Below are positions 8,235 to 16,030 of a stretch of DNA of 64,000 nucleotides, piece after piece. Numbering within the stretch: the stretch's first letter is position 1; each line of letters starts with the position of its first letter. A program made the translations under genes and the position numbers. The notes under the pieces were generated by a model. The model searched no databases. It was not told where the DNA came from and saw only the letters and a list, made by a program, of their open reading frames with translations. This stretch comes from Massilia violaceinigra (GTDB lineage Bacteria; Pseudomonadota; Gammaproteobacteria; Burkholderiales; Burkholderiaceae_D), in assembly GCF_002752675.1 (NCBI RefSeq), contig NZ_CP024608.1:6200001-6264000 (forward strand). The letters run 5' to 3'.

Positions 8235-9497
8235 ATGAACATCCCTGAAAAACTCCGCTCCATCAAAGCCTCGCTCTCCGAACGCAGCCGCGAACGCAAG
8301 CGTCTGCGCGGCCCCGCCGACCTGAACTACGCCATCGCCGATTCGATCGAACTGCTCGACGCCGGCGCCTGGCAGGCTTTGGCGGACCACGCCGGCTTCT
8401 TCATGTCCTTCGCCTACCTCAAGTCGCTCGAACAGGTGCTGCCGCACAATCTGTCGCCGCGCTACGCCCTGATTTACAGCGGCGCCGGCGCCGAGCGCAT
8501 GCCGGTCGCGGCCGTGTACATGCAGATTGCCGACCTCAACCTGGCGCAGGCGCGCCCGGCCAAGAGCCAGGCTGCCTCCACGCGCCCCGCCCCGCTCGAC
8601 GAGCTGGCGAAAAAGACCACCCAGCGCATCCTCAGCTGCGGCAACCTGCTGACCTTCGGCCAGCACGGCATCGCCATGGCGCCCGGCGCCGATCCCAAGC
8701 TGGCCTGGCATGGCGTAGCCGAAGTGCTGTACCGCGTGCGCCAAGCCGACAAGCTGGTCGGCAAGACCCACTTCATCATGATCAAGGACTTGCACGCGCC
8801 CCACACCGATCACGCGGCGCACCTCGAACACCTGAGCTACCGTTACGTGGAAACGGAACCGAACATGGTGCTGGCCCTGCAGGACGACTGGAAGCACTAC
8901 GACGACTACCTGGCCAGCCTGGCCTCCAAATACCGCAGCGGCGTGCGCAACGCCGTCTTCAAGACCTTGGACGAGGCGGCCTGCACGCTCGAACAGTTAA
9001 GCGACCTGGACGCCGTGCGCGAGCAGATTCACGGGCTCTACAAGGAAGTGCAGGTCAACGCCGGATTCCGCCCGTTCGAGCTGCGAGCCGAGTATTTCCC
9101 GGCGCTGCAAAAGGCGGCCGGCGAGCGCTTCCGCTGCAGCGTACTCAAGCGCGATGGAGAGATGCTCGGTTTCCTGATCTCGGTGGCCGATGGCGACACC
9201 TCGATCGCCTACCACATCGGTTTCAACCGCGCGGCGGCGGCCGACCTGCCGATCTATCTGCGGCTGCTGCACGCCGGCATCGCCGACGCCTTGTCGATGG
9301 GCTGCAAACAGGTGTCGTTCGGCCGCACCGCACTCGAACCGAAAGCGGCCCTGGGCGCCAAGCCGCAGACCTTCGGCATCCTGGTGCGCCACCGCCAGCC
9401 GGTGCTCAACAAGATGATCAAGCATCTGCTGCTGGGCATCGAGCATGATGACGCGCCCGAACGCAGTCCGTTCAAGAAGCCTGCCAAGGTTGCCTGA
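8235..9497 (+). CDS. GNAT/FemAB-like acyltransferase
   Basis: A 420-residue soluble protein with two acyltransferase-like halves, the layout of FemAB/BioF2-like (GNAT_6) proteins. The C-terminal half carries the recognisable part: SKYRSGVRNAVFKTLDE, FRCSVLKRDGEMLGFLISV, then AYHIGFNRAAAADLPIYLRL, where a membrane-distal transferase would bind the acyl donor. Such proteins transfer aminoacyl or acyl groups, for example to peptidoglycan or lipid precursors, but no substrate can be named here. The start MNIPEKL fits the coding onset. It stands alone between a hairpin and a PEP-CTERM gene. Confidence 0.65.
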   Translation: MNIPEKLRSIKASLSERSRERKRLRGPADLNYAIADSIELLDAGAWQALADHAGFFMSFAYLKSLEQVLPHNLSPRYALIYSGAGAERMPVAAVYMQIADLNLAQARPAKSQAASTRPAPLDELAKKTTQRILSCGNLLTFGQHGIAMAPGADPKLAWHGVAEVLYRVRQADKLVGKTHFIMIKDLHAPHTDHAAHLEHLSYRYVETEPNMVLALQDDWKHYDDYLASLASKYRSGVRNAVFKTLDEAACTLEQLSDLDAVREQIHGLYKEVQVNAGFRPFELRAEYFPALQKAAGERFRCSVLKRDGEMLGFLISVADGDTSIAYHIGFNRAAAADLPIYLRLLHAGIADALSMGCKQVSFGRTALEPKAALGAKPQTFGILVRHRQPVLNKMIKHLLLGIEHDDAPERSPFKKPAKVA

Positions 9498-9673
9498 TGT
9501 GGAGGCATGACGCCCCCCATCGTGCCTGATGAAACGCCCCTCTTCACGCAGGGAATGTCGTAGGGGATAACGCTGCCCGTCAGGCGAGGTTCGCGGGAGG
9601 ATTCGGTTTTGCCCCGATTTCAGTCGACGACCATCCTTGCCCCGGGCCACAAGCTGCGGCGTGCGCCAGGCAG

Positions 9674-10408
9674 TCAGCCCCGGCGGCGCAAGCGACACGC
9701 GCCGATGGCGGCAAGGCCGGCCAGCAGCATGGCGTAGCTTGCCGGCTCCGGCACGGGCGCGGCGCGTCCCTGGGCGTAGCTGTAGGCGGCCCAGCCGATG
9801 GTGCCAGATCCAGCCGATTGCCCGGTGCTGAGCGTCGAGCGGTAATCGACCGTGCGCGCGCCGGAAACGTTCTGGAGTCTGTCTTCGAAATGTTCGGGCG
9901 TGCCCGACTGGTCGAAGGCGCTGACGTCGCCGTAGATCGACGCCACTGCGCGGCTGCTCTCGCCCTGGCCGTGGTCAGCTTGCAGCGATACCGACAAGGT
10001 CAGCCTGAGCTGCGTGTTGGGCGAGAGCGCGAACGTGCGCCAGTCCGAACCGATCGCCGAGAAATGGTCGCCGCCCGCCTGGCCCGAATAGCTGATTTGC
10101 ACGCTCGAGCGCATCATGCCGTCCGACACCATGGCCGCCGCCTCGCCATAGGGTTTGCTCAGCAGCACGCTGCCCGGCCAGTAAATTTCCTGGAATTCCT
10201 GGCCATCGTTCAGCATGGCGTTCATGGCATAGTCACGGTAGCCGTATTGAATCCACGGCGTGATCTGGTCGTTGAGATCGAGGTCGATCAGTTCGATACG
10301 GACATTGCTGATCTGGGCGGACGCGCTGGCGGCGCAGCTCTGGCCGGCAACGCCGCTGAGCGCGGCAGCCAGCGCGCAGGCGGTGAAGTGAGACTTGGAT
10401 ACGAGCAT
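9674..10408 (-). CDS. PEP-CTERM sorting domain protein
   Basis: A 244-residue exported protein. The ATG at 10408 has a good GGGAGA Shine-Dalgarno; longer in-frame starts would bury the signal peptide MLVSKSHFTACALAAALSG. The mature part is beta-rich (ISNVRIELIDLDLNDQITPW and a later QLRLTLSVSLQADHG) with no known domain. It ends in VPEPASY, a hydrophobic helix (LLAGLAAIGAC) and RLRRRG, the tripartite PEP-CTERM signal. It is likely retained and then released by exosortase. It is one of four such proteins in the window; the four share little beyond the signals. Confidence 0.87.
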   Translation of the reverse strand: MLVSKSHFTACALAAALSGVAGQSCAASASAQISNVRIELIDLDLNDQITPWIQYGYRDYAMNAMLNDGQEFQEIYWPGSVLLSKPYGEAAAMVSDGMMRSSVQISYSGQAGGDHFSAIGSDWRTFALSPNTQLRLTLSVSLQADHGQGESSRAVASIYGDVSAFDQSGTPEHFEDRLQNVSGARTVDYRSTLSTGQSAGSGTIGWAAYSYAQGRAAPVPEPASYAMLLAGLAAIGACRLRRRG

Positions 10409-10551
10409 CGGAATTCTCCCCAAGAGTAATCGACTTCTCAGCAGGGCGGATGCACCTGCCCAGGCAAGCTTACCAGCTAACACTACCAAAAATGCACGAT
10501 TGCCAGCATTTTCGTGGGCAGCGCCACAGCTGCATCCACTTTCGGGTGACG

Positions 10552-11772
10552 CTACATGAAGTTACGCGTATGCAGGGCCGACAACTGCTGCGCCTCGGTT
10601 TTTGAGAAACCCAGCCGCTCCAGGCGCGACTGGCGCCCCTCGGCCATGTCCACCATCAGCTGCTGCACGCGCAGGTAGCCGGCCGCGACCGCCGCCGGCG
10701 TCAGTTCGCCCGCCGCCAGCAGGATCAGCGCGTCGAACACCTCTTCGTTCAAGCCCGAACTGGCCGCCAGCGCATCGTTGCGCGACTGGACCGCGTTGGC
10801 CAGGCGTGTGCGAAAGGCAGGCTCGCGTTCGAGCCGCGCCGCCAGGTGCGTCATGCCGAAGGCGACATGGCGCGCTTCATCGCGCGCGGCCAGGCGCGCG
10901 ATCTGGCGCGTGACCGGATCGGGCGCGTACGCGTGCAGGAAATGCAGCAGGCTGACAAAGGTCCCCTCCCCCAGCACCGACAGCAAAAACTCGGCCACCG
11001 AAAAATCCTGCTCATCGAGCAGCGTCTTGAGCGAGCTTTGTCCGCCCGCCGTCGACAGGCCCGGCTCGCGGCCCTTGAGGCGCACGCGGCGCGTGAACAC
11101 CTCGATGTGGCGCGCTTCGTCGGCCACCTGGATCGCCAGCACCGCCTGCACTTCGCGGTAGTGCGGGTGCACCTGTCCCAAAAAGCGCGCCGGCACCACC
11201 AGCGCCGCCACTTCATTTTCGATCATGTAGGTCAGCACCTGCACCACCGCGTCTTCGACGATGTCGGGCAAGGTGAACTCGGCCCTCCAGTCGATCGCCG
11301 TCTCCGGGTCCCACTGCGCCGCCGCGGCCTGCGCATACAAATCGGCAGCCCGTTCGGCCCACACTTCCTCTTTCTGATCGAGGCGGAATTGCATGGCCGG
11401 CGAACCCGCCTCCACCGTCGCGCCGCGTGCCGCCAGGCCCCACTGGGCCTTGGCCTGATCGGCGATGGCGCCGTCGGCGCGCGGATCGGCGTGGCCGCTG
11501 TGCAGCGCCGCGCGCCAGCGGCCCGCCGACGCGCCGCCGCGCGTCACGCGCACCAATCTGCGCCCGTCCACGTCAAGCGCCGTGCACGGGTGCCCCTGGC
11601 TGCGGCACCATGCGCTCAGCTGCCCGTCCCAGCCAGCACCAGCGCCGGTAACATCCAGGGTCTCGCCGGGCGCCAGCTGCTGCAAGCCGTGCTTGACCAG
11701 CAGATGGGCGCCGGCGTCGAAACCGAGACCCTCAATATCGATAGTCGGCAGCAAGGATCTTCCCTTCCGCAT
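10552..11772 (-). CDS. TusA-like / ferritin-like diiron fusion protein
   Basis: A 406-residue protein with two parts. Residues about 10-75 resemble a TusA/SirA fold (IDIEGLGFDAG, LAPGETLDV, LSAWCRSQGHPC), but the family's catalytic CPxP cysteine is missing: GLGFDAG stands where GLRCPxP is expected. Residues about 165-330 carry a four-helix diiron set: ENEVAAL, ADEARHIEVF, GEGTFVSLLHF and RDEARHVAFG, so E...ExxH...E...ExxH ligands are complete. This suggests an O2-using oxidase/oxygenase or a metal-binding protein. It overlaps the previous gene by 41 nt; a TTG at 11754 behind AGGGAAG is an alternative start. It is the last gene of the 10552-13715 operon. The substrate is unknown. Confidence 0.75.
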   Translation of the reverse strand: MRKGRSLLPTIDIEGLGFDAGAHLLVKHGLQQLAPGETLDVTGAGAGWDGQLSAWCRSQGHPCTALDVDGRRLVRVTRGGASAGRWRAALHSGHADPRADGAIADQAKAQWGLAARGATVEAGSPAMQFRLDQKEEVWAERAADLYAQAAAAQWDPETAIDWRAEFTLPDIVEDAVVQVLTYMIENEVAALVVPARFLGQVHPHYREVQAVLAIQVADEARHIEVFTRRVRLKGREPGLSTAGGQSSLKTLLDEQDFSVAEFLLSVLGEGTFVSLLHFLHAYAPDPVTRQIARLAARDEARHVAFGMTHLAARLEREPAFRTRLANAVQSRNDALAASSGLNEEVFDALILLAAGELTPAAVAAGYLRVQQLMVDMAEGRQSRLERLGFSKTEAQQLSALHTRNFM

Positions 11773-12586
11773 CGTAGAAGCGCTCGTCGTCCACCGCGCG
11801 CACCAGCGCGTCGTAGCCGCTTACGCGCCCCGGCAGCCAGGTTTTCAGGCCTTCCAGTTCGAGCAGCGGGCGCACTTCCGGGTCGTCCCAGCTCATGGCC
11901 AGCAGCAGTTCGCCGAAGCGTGCAATCTGCGCCGCGGGCGCGCCAGGGCTGACCGTGAAATTGCAATGGTCGAACGGCGCCGTGCGCGCCATGATCGCGG
12001 TGGCGCCGGCCGGCAGCAGGCCTTCGCGCGAGAAGGCCATGTGATTACTGTCGATCATCCAGGCGGCATCGATCTCGCCGGCCATCAGCGCCAGCGCGGC
12101 ATCGCGTTCGCCGCCGATATGGTCGCCGTGCTTGCCCCCCAAAACGTCGAAGCGGCGCGCCGTGTAATCGCGCCCGGCCAGCATGCCGTGCTGGCGCAGC
12201 AGGTCGAGCGGAATCAGGTGCGCCTGGGGCGAGTCGATGGCGCCAAAGCCGATCGTCTTGCCCTTGAGCTGTTCCAGCGTGACCAGCGGGCCGGTACGCG
12301 TGACCAGCACCGACGTCAGGTCGCAATCGCTGTCGCGCATGGCCAGCGCCGCCACCTCCTGGCCGCGGGCGCGCGCCATGCGCTCGGCCCGTACCCAGGC
12401 CAGCGGCGAATTCCACGCCAGCGCAATGCTGCCGTTGAACTGCGCTTCGACCTGGCGCTCGTAGTTGGAGTACAGGATGTAGTCGAATTCAAAGTCGTGG
12501 CGCCGGAAGTACTCCTTGAAGCCTTCCCAGATCGTCACGACTTTCGGTGCGTAGGCCACCGCGCCCATCATCAATGGTGTATTCAT
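11732..12586 (-). CDS. PhnD/NMT1-like periplasmic-binding-fold protein without a signal peptide
   Basis: A 284-residue protein with the type-2 periplasmic-binding fold of PhnD/ThiY relatives: AVAYAPKVVTIWEGFKEYF, EAQFNGSIALAWNSPLAW, LVTLEQLKGKTIGFGAIDS, and GEIDAAWMIDSNH. The ATG at 12586 leaves no room for a signal peptide or lipobox, and no permease or ATPase gene lies nearby, so it is probably cytoplasmic. Known cytoplasmic members of this fold include biosynthetic enzymes (THI5/NMT1, MqnA/MqnD), so a catalytic or ligand-carrying role is as likely as transport. It lies 10 nt after the dehydrogenase-like gene and overlaps the diiron gene. Confidence 0.75.
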   Translation of the reverse strand: MNTPLMMGAVAYAPKVVTIWEGFKEYFRRHDFEFDYILYSNYERQVEAQFNGSIALAWNSPLAWVRAERMARARGQEVAALAMRDSDCDLTSVLVTRTGPLVTLEQLKGKTIGFGAIDSPQAHLIPLDLLRQHGMLAGRDYTARRFDVLGGKHGDHIGGERDAALALMAGEIDAAWMIDSNHMAFSREGLLPAGATAIMARTAPFDHCNFTVSPGAPAAQIARFGELLLAMSWDDPEVRPLLELEGLKTWLPGRVSGYDALVRAVDDERFYDAEGKILAADYRY

Positions 12587-12596
12587 CGCGCGCCCC

Positions 12597-13715
12597 TTAA
12601 CCGAACACCGGCATGCCGCAAACGGCCTTGCCAATGAAGTCGAACAGCACGTCGGAGGTCGGTGCCATGACCGATGCGGCGCGCGCATCGCGGAAGTAGC
12701 GTTCGATGCCGACATCCTTGCGGAAGGCCGCGCCGCCGCACACGCGCATGGCGGTGTCGGTCACTTCCAGCGCCGCTTCGGCCGCTGCCGCCTTGACCTG
12801 CATCACGCGCAGCATGGCGTCCGGACGGTTGGCCGCCAGCGCGGCGAGCGTGTCGTCGCGCAGCGTGCGCACCATGTCGGCCTGGATGCGGGCCCGTGCC
12901 AGGTAGGCGCGGATGGTCGGCAGTTCGGCCAGCGAGCTGCCCAGGTGTTCGAGCTTGCTGCCGGCGGCGTGCGCGCATGCCGCTTCCAGCACGGCGTCCA
13001 TCTGGCCCAGCGAGGACGAGGCGACCAGGGTCGAGAACACCGGCAGCACGGCGCCGATCATGATGTCGAAGCCGCCGCCGTCAACGCCCAGCATCGCGGC
13101 CGGCGCGACGCGCACGCCCGCCGCGCTCAGTGGCGATGAACGGTTGCCGCGCAAGCCCATGCCGTCGAACGCTTTCGGTTCGCTCAGGCCGGCGCTCTTG
13201 CTGTCGACCAGCCACAGGGTGCTGGCGCCCGCCAAGGCCACCGGCGCGGTCGACCACACGTACGAATCGGCTTCGCCGGCGGCGGTGACCATCGATTTGC
13301 TGCCGTCGATGACGATGCTGTCGCCATCCTGGCGCGCCGTGCCGACCGGGGCCCAGAAGTGGCTGCGCGAGCCGTTGTCGGACCAGGCCAGGGTGCTCAG
13401 GTGGCGGCCGCAAGCGACGTCGCGGCGCACGTTCTCGCTGGCGAATTTTTCCAGCACGGTGGCCGCGCACAGGTGCATGCAGACGACCATCGCCGTCGAC
13501 GGGCAGGCCTTGGCCAGGCGCTCGACCAGCTGCGCTGCCTCGGGCAGGCCCAGGCCCATGCCGCCCACGTCCTTGCTGCTGACAAGGCCGAGCAGGCCGG
13601 CCTGGCCCAGCGCATCGATGGCGGCGCGCGGAAACCGGGCATCGCGGTCGGTGGCGGGAGCTGCCGGCTGGACAATGGTGGTGACTATGGTATCGAGTGT
13701 TTGGAGGTAAGACAT
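12597..13715 (-). CDS. Acyl-CoA dehydrogenase-like flavoprotein
   Basis: A 372-residue protein with the three-domain acyl-CoA dehydrogenase layout: an N-terminal helical domain (LGQAGLLGLVSSKDVGGMGL), a middle beta domain (LSTLAWSDNGSRSHFW, VIDGSKSMVTAAGEADSYVW) and a C-terminal helical domain ending CGGAAFRKDVGIERYFRDAR, the usual FAD/dimer-contact region. Members include true dehydrogenases and flavin monooxygenases of the DszC type, and I cannot tell which from motifs alone. The ATG at 13715 has AGGGA at the right spacing. It heads a three-gene operon with a PhnD-like and a TusA-diiron protein, a setting unlike beta-oxidation. Confidence 0.82.
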   Translation of the reverse strand: MSYLQTLDTIVTTIVQPAAPATDRDARFPRAAIDALGQAGLLGLVSSKDVGGMGLGLPEAAQLVERLAKACPSTAMVVCMHLCAATVLEKFASENVRRDVACGRHLSTLAWSDNGSRSHFWAPVGTARQDGDSIVIDGSKSMVTAAGEADSYVWSTAPVALAGASTLWLVDSKSAGLSEPKAFDGMGLRGNRSSPLSAAGVRVAPAAMLGVDGGGFDIMIGAVLPVFSTLVASSSLGQMDAVLEAACAHAAGSKLEHLGSSLAELPTIRAYLARARIQADMVRTLRDDTLAALAANRPDAMLRVMQVKAAAAEAALEVTDTAMRVCGGAAFRKDVGIERYFRDARAASVMAPTSDVLFDFIGKAVCGMPVFG

Positions 13716-14051
13716 GGCATCCCTGTGAAAATGGCGGATCAATGCCACCAGCAGGTCGCGTACAGGGCAAGGCAAGGGAGACTCCGGACCGGAGCCGGGC
13801 ATTGAGCACCTCGACAAGTTCTGCTCGACCTGCCTGGCGGCAGCGCTTGGAAACGGTACTTTTGCCGCGTTTGCACCTCGACCCCGCCACACGCGGGCCG
13901 TCGGACCCGGTTCAGCGTTCCAGGGGAACTGACATCGGCGTTACGGCGGGCGGGTTCAAGACAAACACAACAGTCGCCGCAGTTTATCAGAGTCGCGCCG
14001 CCGGCAGGCCCCTTGCGCCCCGTGCGGCGCGCCCGGCCGCTGAAAAATTTC
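13716..14051 (-). other. Long structured leader of the dehydrogenase/diiron operon
   Basis: About 280-340 nt without a convincing gene. Read on the minus strand it has a hairpin GTTCC-CCT-GGAAC (13914-13926) and, 17 nt later, a stem in which GAC-GG-CCCGC pairs with GCGGG-GTC (about 13880-13902). I compared it by eye with TPP, SAM, SAH, FMN, glycine and cobalamin riboswitch patterns and found no match. An in-frame ATG at 13802 could lengthen the dehydrogenase, but homologous sequence starts at 13715. Confidence 0.4.
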
Positions 14052-14080
14052 TTGACTGCCTGTCACGTGTCAGATAATCT
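14052..14080 (+). promoter_or_regulatory. Promoter of the ArsR-type gene with a palindrome between -35 and -10
   Basis: TTGACT (14052-14057) is followed by TAATCT (14075-14080, 17-nt spacer) or GATAAT (14073-14078, 15-nt spacer). The spacer holds TGTCACGTGTCA (14061-14072), a CACGTG-centred near-palindrome well placed as an operator for the dimeric ArsR-type repressor encoded immediately downstream. Confidence 0.6.
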
Positions 14081-14086
14081 TTACAG

Positions 14087-14419
14087 GTGAAAGAAAATAA
14101 ACCACCAATCGAAGGAGACCAGTTGCTGACGATCCTGTCCGCGCTTGCCAATCCGCACCGGCTGCGCATCATCGCGGCCCTCGCATCGGGCGGACGCAAT
14201 TACGTCAGCCAGCTTGCACGCGACATTGGCATCAGCCGGCCGCTGCTGCACCTGCATCTCCAGAAGCTCGAACAAGCCGGCCTCGTTACCAGCTGTCTCG
14301 AACTCTCGCACGACGGCAAAGCGCTCAATTATTTTGAAGCGGGCAGCTTTGCGGTAGCGCTGACCCCGGAAGCGATTGCCGAGGCAGTCAAGTCCCTCAC
14401 CATCAACCTTGAGAAGTAG
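14087..14419 (+). CDS. ArsR-type winged-helix transcriptional regulator
   Basis: A 110-residue one-domain regulator. The winged helix spans residues about 13-80: LLTILSALANPHRLRIIAAL, then VSQLARDIGISRPLLHLHLQ as the recognition-helix region, and KLEQAGLVTSCL leading into the wing. No metal-binding cysteine pair is visible, so it probably does not sense metals. Two starts compete: a GTG at 14087 that would be almost leaderless given the promoter, and a TTG at 14123 behind a strong AAGGAGA. It is divergent from the dehydrogenase/diiron operon and leads two or three small membrane-protein genes. Confidence 0.85.
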   Translation: MKENKPPIEGDQLLTILSALANPHRLRIIAALASGGRNYVSQLARDIGISRPLLHLHLQKLEQAGLVTSCLELSHDGKALNYFEAGSFAVALTPEAIAEAVKSLTINLEK

Positions 14420-14428
14420 ACCAACACC

Positions 14429-14686
14429 ATGTCCGAACACGTTTATTTGATCACCATCGGCCTGCCGCTCGCCACCGTCCTGCTCATTTTCGGCATGAAG
14501 TATTTTGCCGCCATCCAGCAGGCCAAGGCGCGCCTGGCCAGCGACGAGGCGTACCGCCAGCTCGCGGCGCAGGCAGCGGCGGCCCAGATCGAAACGGCCG
14601 CCGCGCTGGCAGCCATCCACGGCCACCTGGCGGAAGTGAAAACGCGCGTGGCCGCCGTCGAGAAAGTGCTGCGCGACGTCGAGTAA
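14429..14686 (+). CDS. Small membrane protein with coiled-coil tail
   Basis: An 85-residue protein 9 nt after the ArsR-type gene. One N-terminal helix (VYLITIGLPLATVLLIFGMK) is followed by an alanine-rich coiled coil (residues about 30-85: AKARLASDEAYRQLAAQAAA, LAEVKTRVAAVEKVL). It has no catalytic motif. Similar short membrane proteins are often found next to this type of winged-helix regulator, which suggests it is the regulated partner or a signal input. Function unknown. Confidence 0.7.
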   Translation: MSEHVYLITIGLPLATVLLIFGMKYFAAIQQAKARLASDEAYRQLAAQAAAAQIETAAALAAIHGHLAEVKTRVAAVEKVLRDVE

Positions 14687-14756
14687 AGCGCCGCCGCCAG
14701 CCCGGATACACACTAGCCGCACCGATCGATTGCCTGCCTCACCAAGGGAGAACACC

Positions 14757-15509
14757 ATGCCGGACCATCATCAGAATGCCATCGGCGGCAAGGATGCGCA
14801 GCGTACCGCGCGCATCGCCGGCGCGCTGTACCTCGTCATCATCGTCATCGGCCTGCTGGGCGAGACGGTCATCCGTAACAGCCTGGTCGTGGCCGGCAAC
14901 GCGGCCGAGACGGCCCAGCGCATCGTAGCCTCGGAATGGCTGTGGCGGGTGGGCATCGCCGGCCAGTTGCTGCTGCTGCTGTGCGCGGTCGCGATGTCGC
15001 TGACCTGGTACGTACTGCTGCGCCCGGTGAACAAACACCTGACCCTGCTGGCCATGTTCTTCGCGCTGGTGTCGCTGGCGGTCGAAAGCGTCAGCACCCT
15101 GCAGCTGCAAGGCGCCCTGACGCCGCTGCTGTCCGGCGCCACGCTCGGGATGGACTTGCAACAGGCGCAGGCGACGGCTTACCTGGCCATTGTCGGGCAC
15201 TCGCATGCGTTCGCGGTGGCGTTGATGTTCTTCGGGGTCGAATGCATCATCATCGGCCACCTGATCCGCAAGTCCGGCTATTTCCCGCCGCTGATCGGCG
15301 CGATGATGCAGCTTGCCGGCCTGTGCTACCTGGTCAACACCTTCATCATGGTGCTCTCGCCTTCCCTGCACGCCGCCGTGTTCCCGGCGATCCTGGTGCC
15401 ATCGTTTTTCGGCGAAAGCGCATTCTGCCTGTGCCTGCTGTTCAAGGGCATCGACATCCCGGCATGGGAGCGCATGGCCGCGCCCTCGCCCTCACTCAAT
15501 TCGCACTGA
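14757..15509 (+). CDS. DUF4386 family membrane protein
   Basis: A 250-residue integral membrane protein with about six helices. The opening RTARIAGALYLVIIVIGLLG and the later SFFGESAFCLCLLFKGID are typical of the DUF4386 family, which has no known biochemical activity. The ATG at 14757 is preceded by AAGGGAG. It follows the ArsR-type regulator and the small coiled-coil membrane protein on the same strand, and another membrane protein follows 36 nt later, so these may be one transcript. Confidence 0.8.
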   Translation: MPDHHQNAIGGKDAQRTARIAGALYLVIIVIGLLGETVIRNSLVVAGNAAETAQRIVASEWLWRVGIAGQLLLLLCAVAMSLTWYVLLRPVNKHLTLLAMFFALVSLAVESVSTLQLQGALTPLLSGATLGMDLQQAQATAYLAIVGHSHAFAVALMFFGVECIIIGHLIRKSGYFPPLIGAMMQLAGLCYLVNTFIMVLSPSLHAAVFPAILVPSFFGESAFCLCLLFKGIDIPAWERMAAPSPSLNSH

Positions 15510-15545
15510 CGTTTCACCACCCACCAACCCATAAGGAGCCGCACC

Positions 15546-15974
15546 ATGAACGACATCAGCACCCTGAGACTGTCCCTGTTAAGAGCAATGTACCTGCTGC
15601 TGGTGTTGGGGCTGGGCGTGACCATGTGGCCGACCATCATTGCCCCGTCAAGCGTGGCGGCCAATGCCAGCACCGTGGTGCGCTCGCTGCTCGGCGCCCT
15701 GTGCCTGCTGTCGCTACTGGGGTTGCGCTATCCGCTGCGCATGCTGCCGCTGCTCCTGTTCGAGCTGGCCTGGAAAATCATCTGGGTCGTCGCCTTCGCC
15801 CTGCCGATGTGGATGGGGCCGGGCCTGGACGAGTATGCCGCCGAGACGCTGTTCGCCTGCGCGGCCGGCATCGTGCTGGTGGTGCTGGTGCTGCCATGGG
15901 GGTATGTGGCGCGCGAATACCTGCGGGCGCCGGGCACGCCGTGGTCGAAGGGTGCACAGGCCGGCGTGCACTGA
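15546..15974 (+). CDS. Small four-helix membrane protein
   Basis: A 142-residue integral membrane protein with four predicted helices (MYLLLVLGLGVTMWPTII, VVRSLLGALCLLSLLGL, LLLFELAWKIIWVVAFALPM and FACAAGIVLVVLVLPWGYVA). It is preceded by AAGGAG and lies on the same strand as the DUF4386 gene. I do not recognise a named family; proteins of this size and topology are often annotated as hypothetical membrane proteins. A long hairpin follows. Confidence 0.75.
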   Translation: MNDISTLRLSLLRAMYLLLVLGLGVTMWPTIIAPSSVAANASTVVRSLLGALCLLSLLGLRYPLRMLPLLLFELAWKIIWVVAFALPMWMGPGLDEYAAETLFACAAGIVLVVLVLPWGYVAREYLRAPGTPWSKGAQAGVH

Positions 15975-15985
15975 GGACCGGCGCA

Positions 15986-16023
15986 CGCGGCATCTTGCGC
16001 CAGTCCGGCCGCAAGATGCCGCG
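15986..16023. terminator. Bidirectional hairpin between convergent genes
   Basis: A perfect 14-bp inverted repeat, CGCGGCATCTTGCG (15986-15999) against CGCAAGATGCCGCG (16010-16023), with a 10-nt loop. It lies between the convergent ends at 15974 and 16031. No U-tract is present on either side. Confidence 0.7.
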
Positions 16024-16030
16024 CCACCCC

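Noticed and set aside
13716..14000. TPP, SAM, SAH, FMN, glycine or cobalamin riboswitch ahead of the dehydrogenase/diiron operon.
   Set aside because: None of the conserved sequence blocks of these classes could be found by eye; only unnamed hairpins remain.
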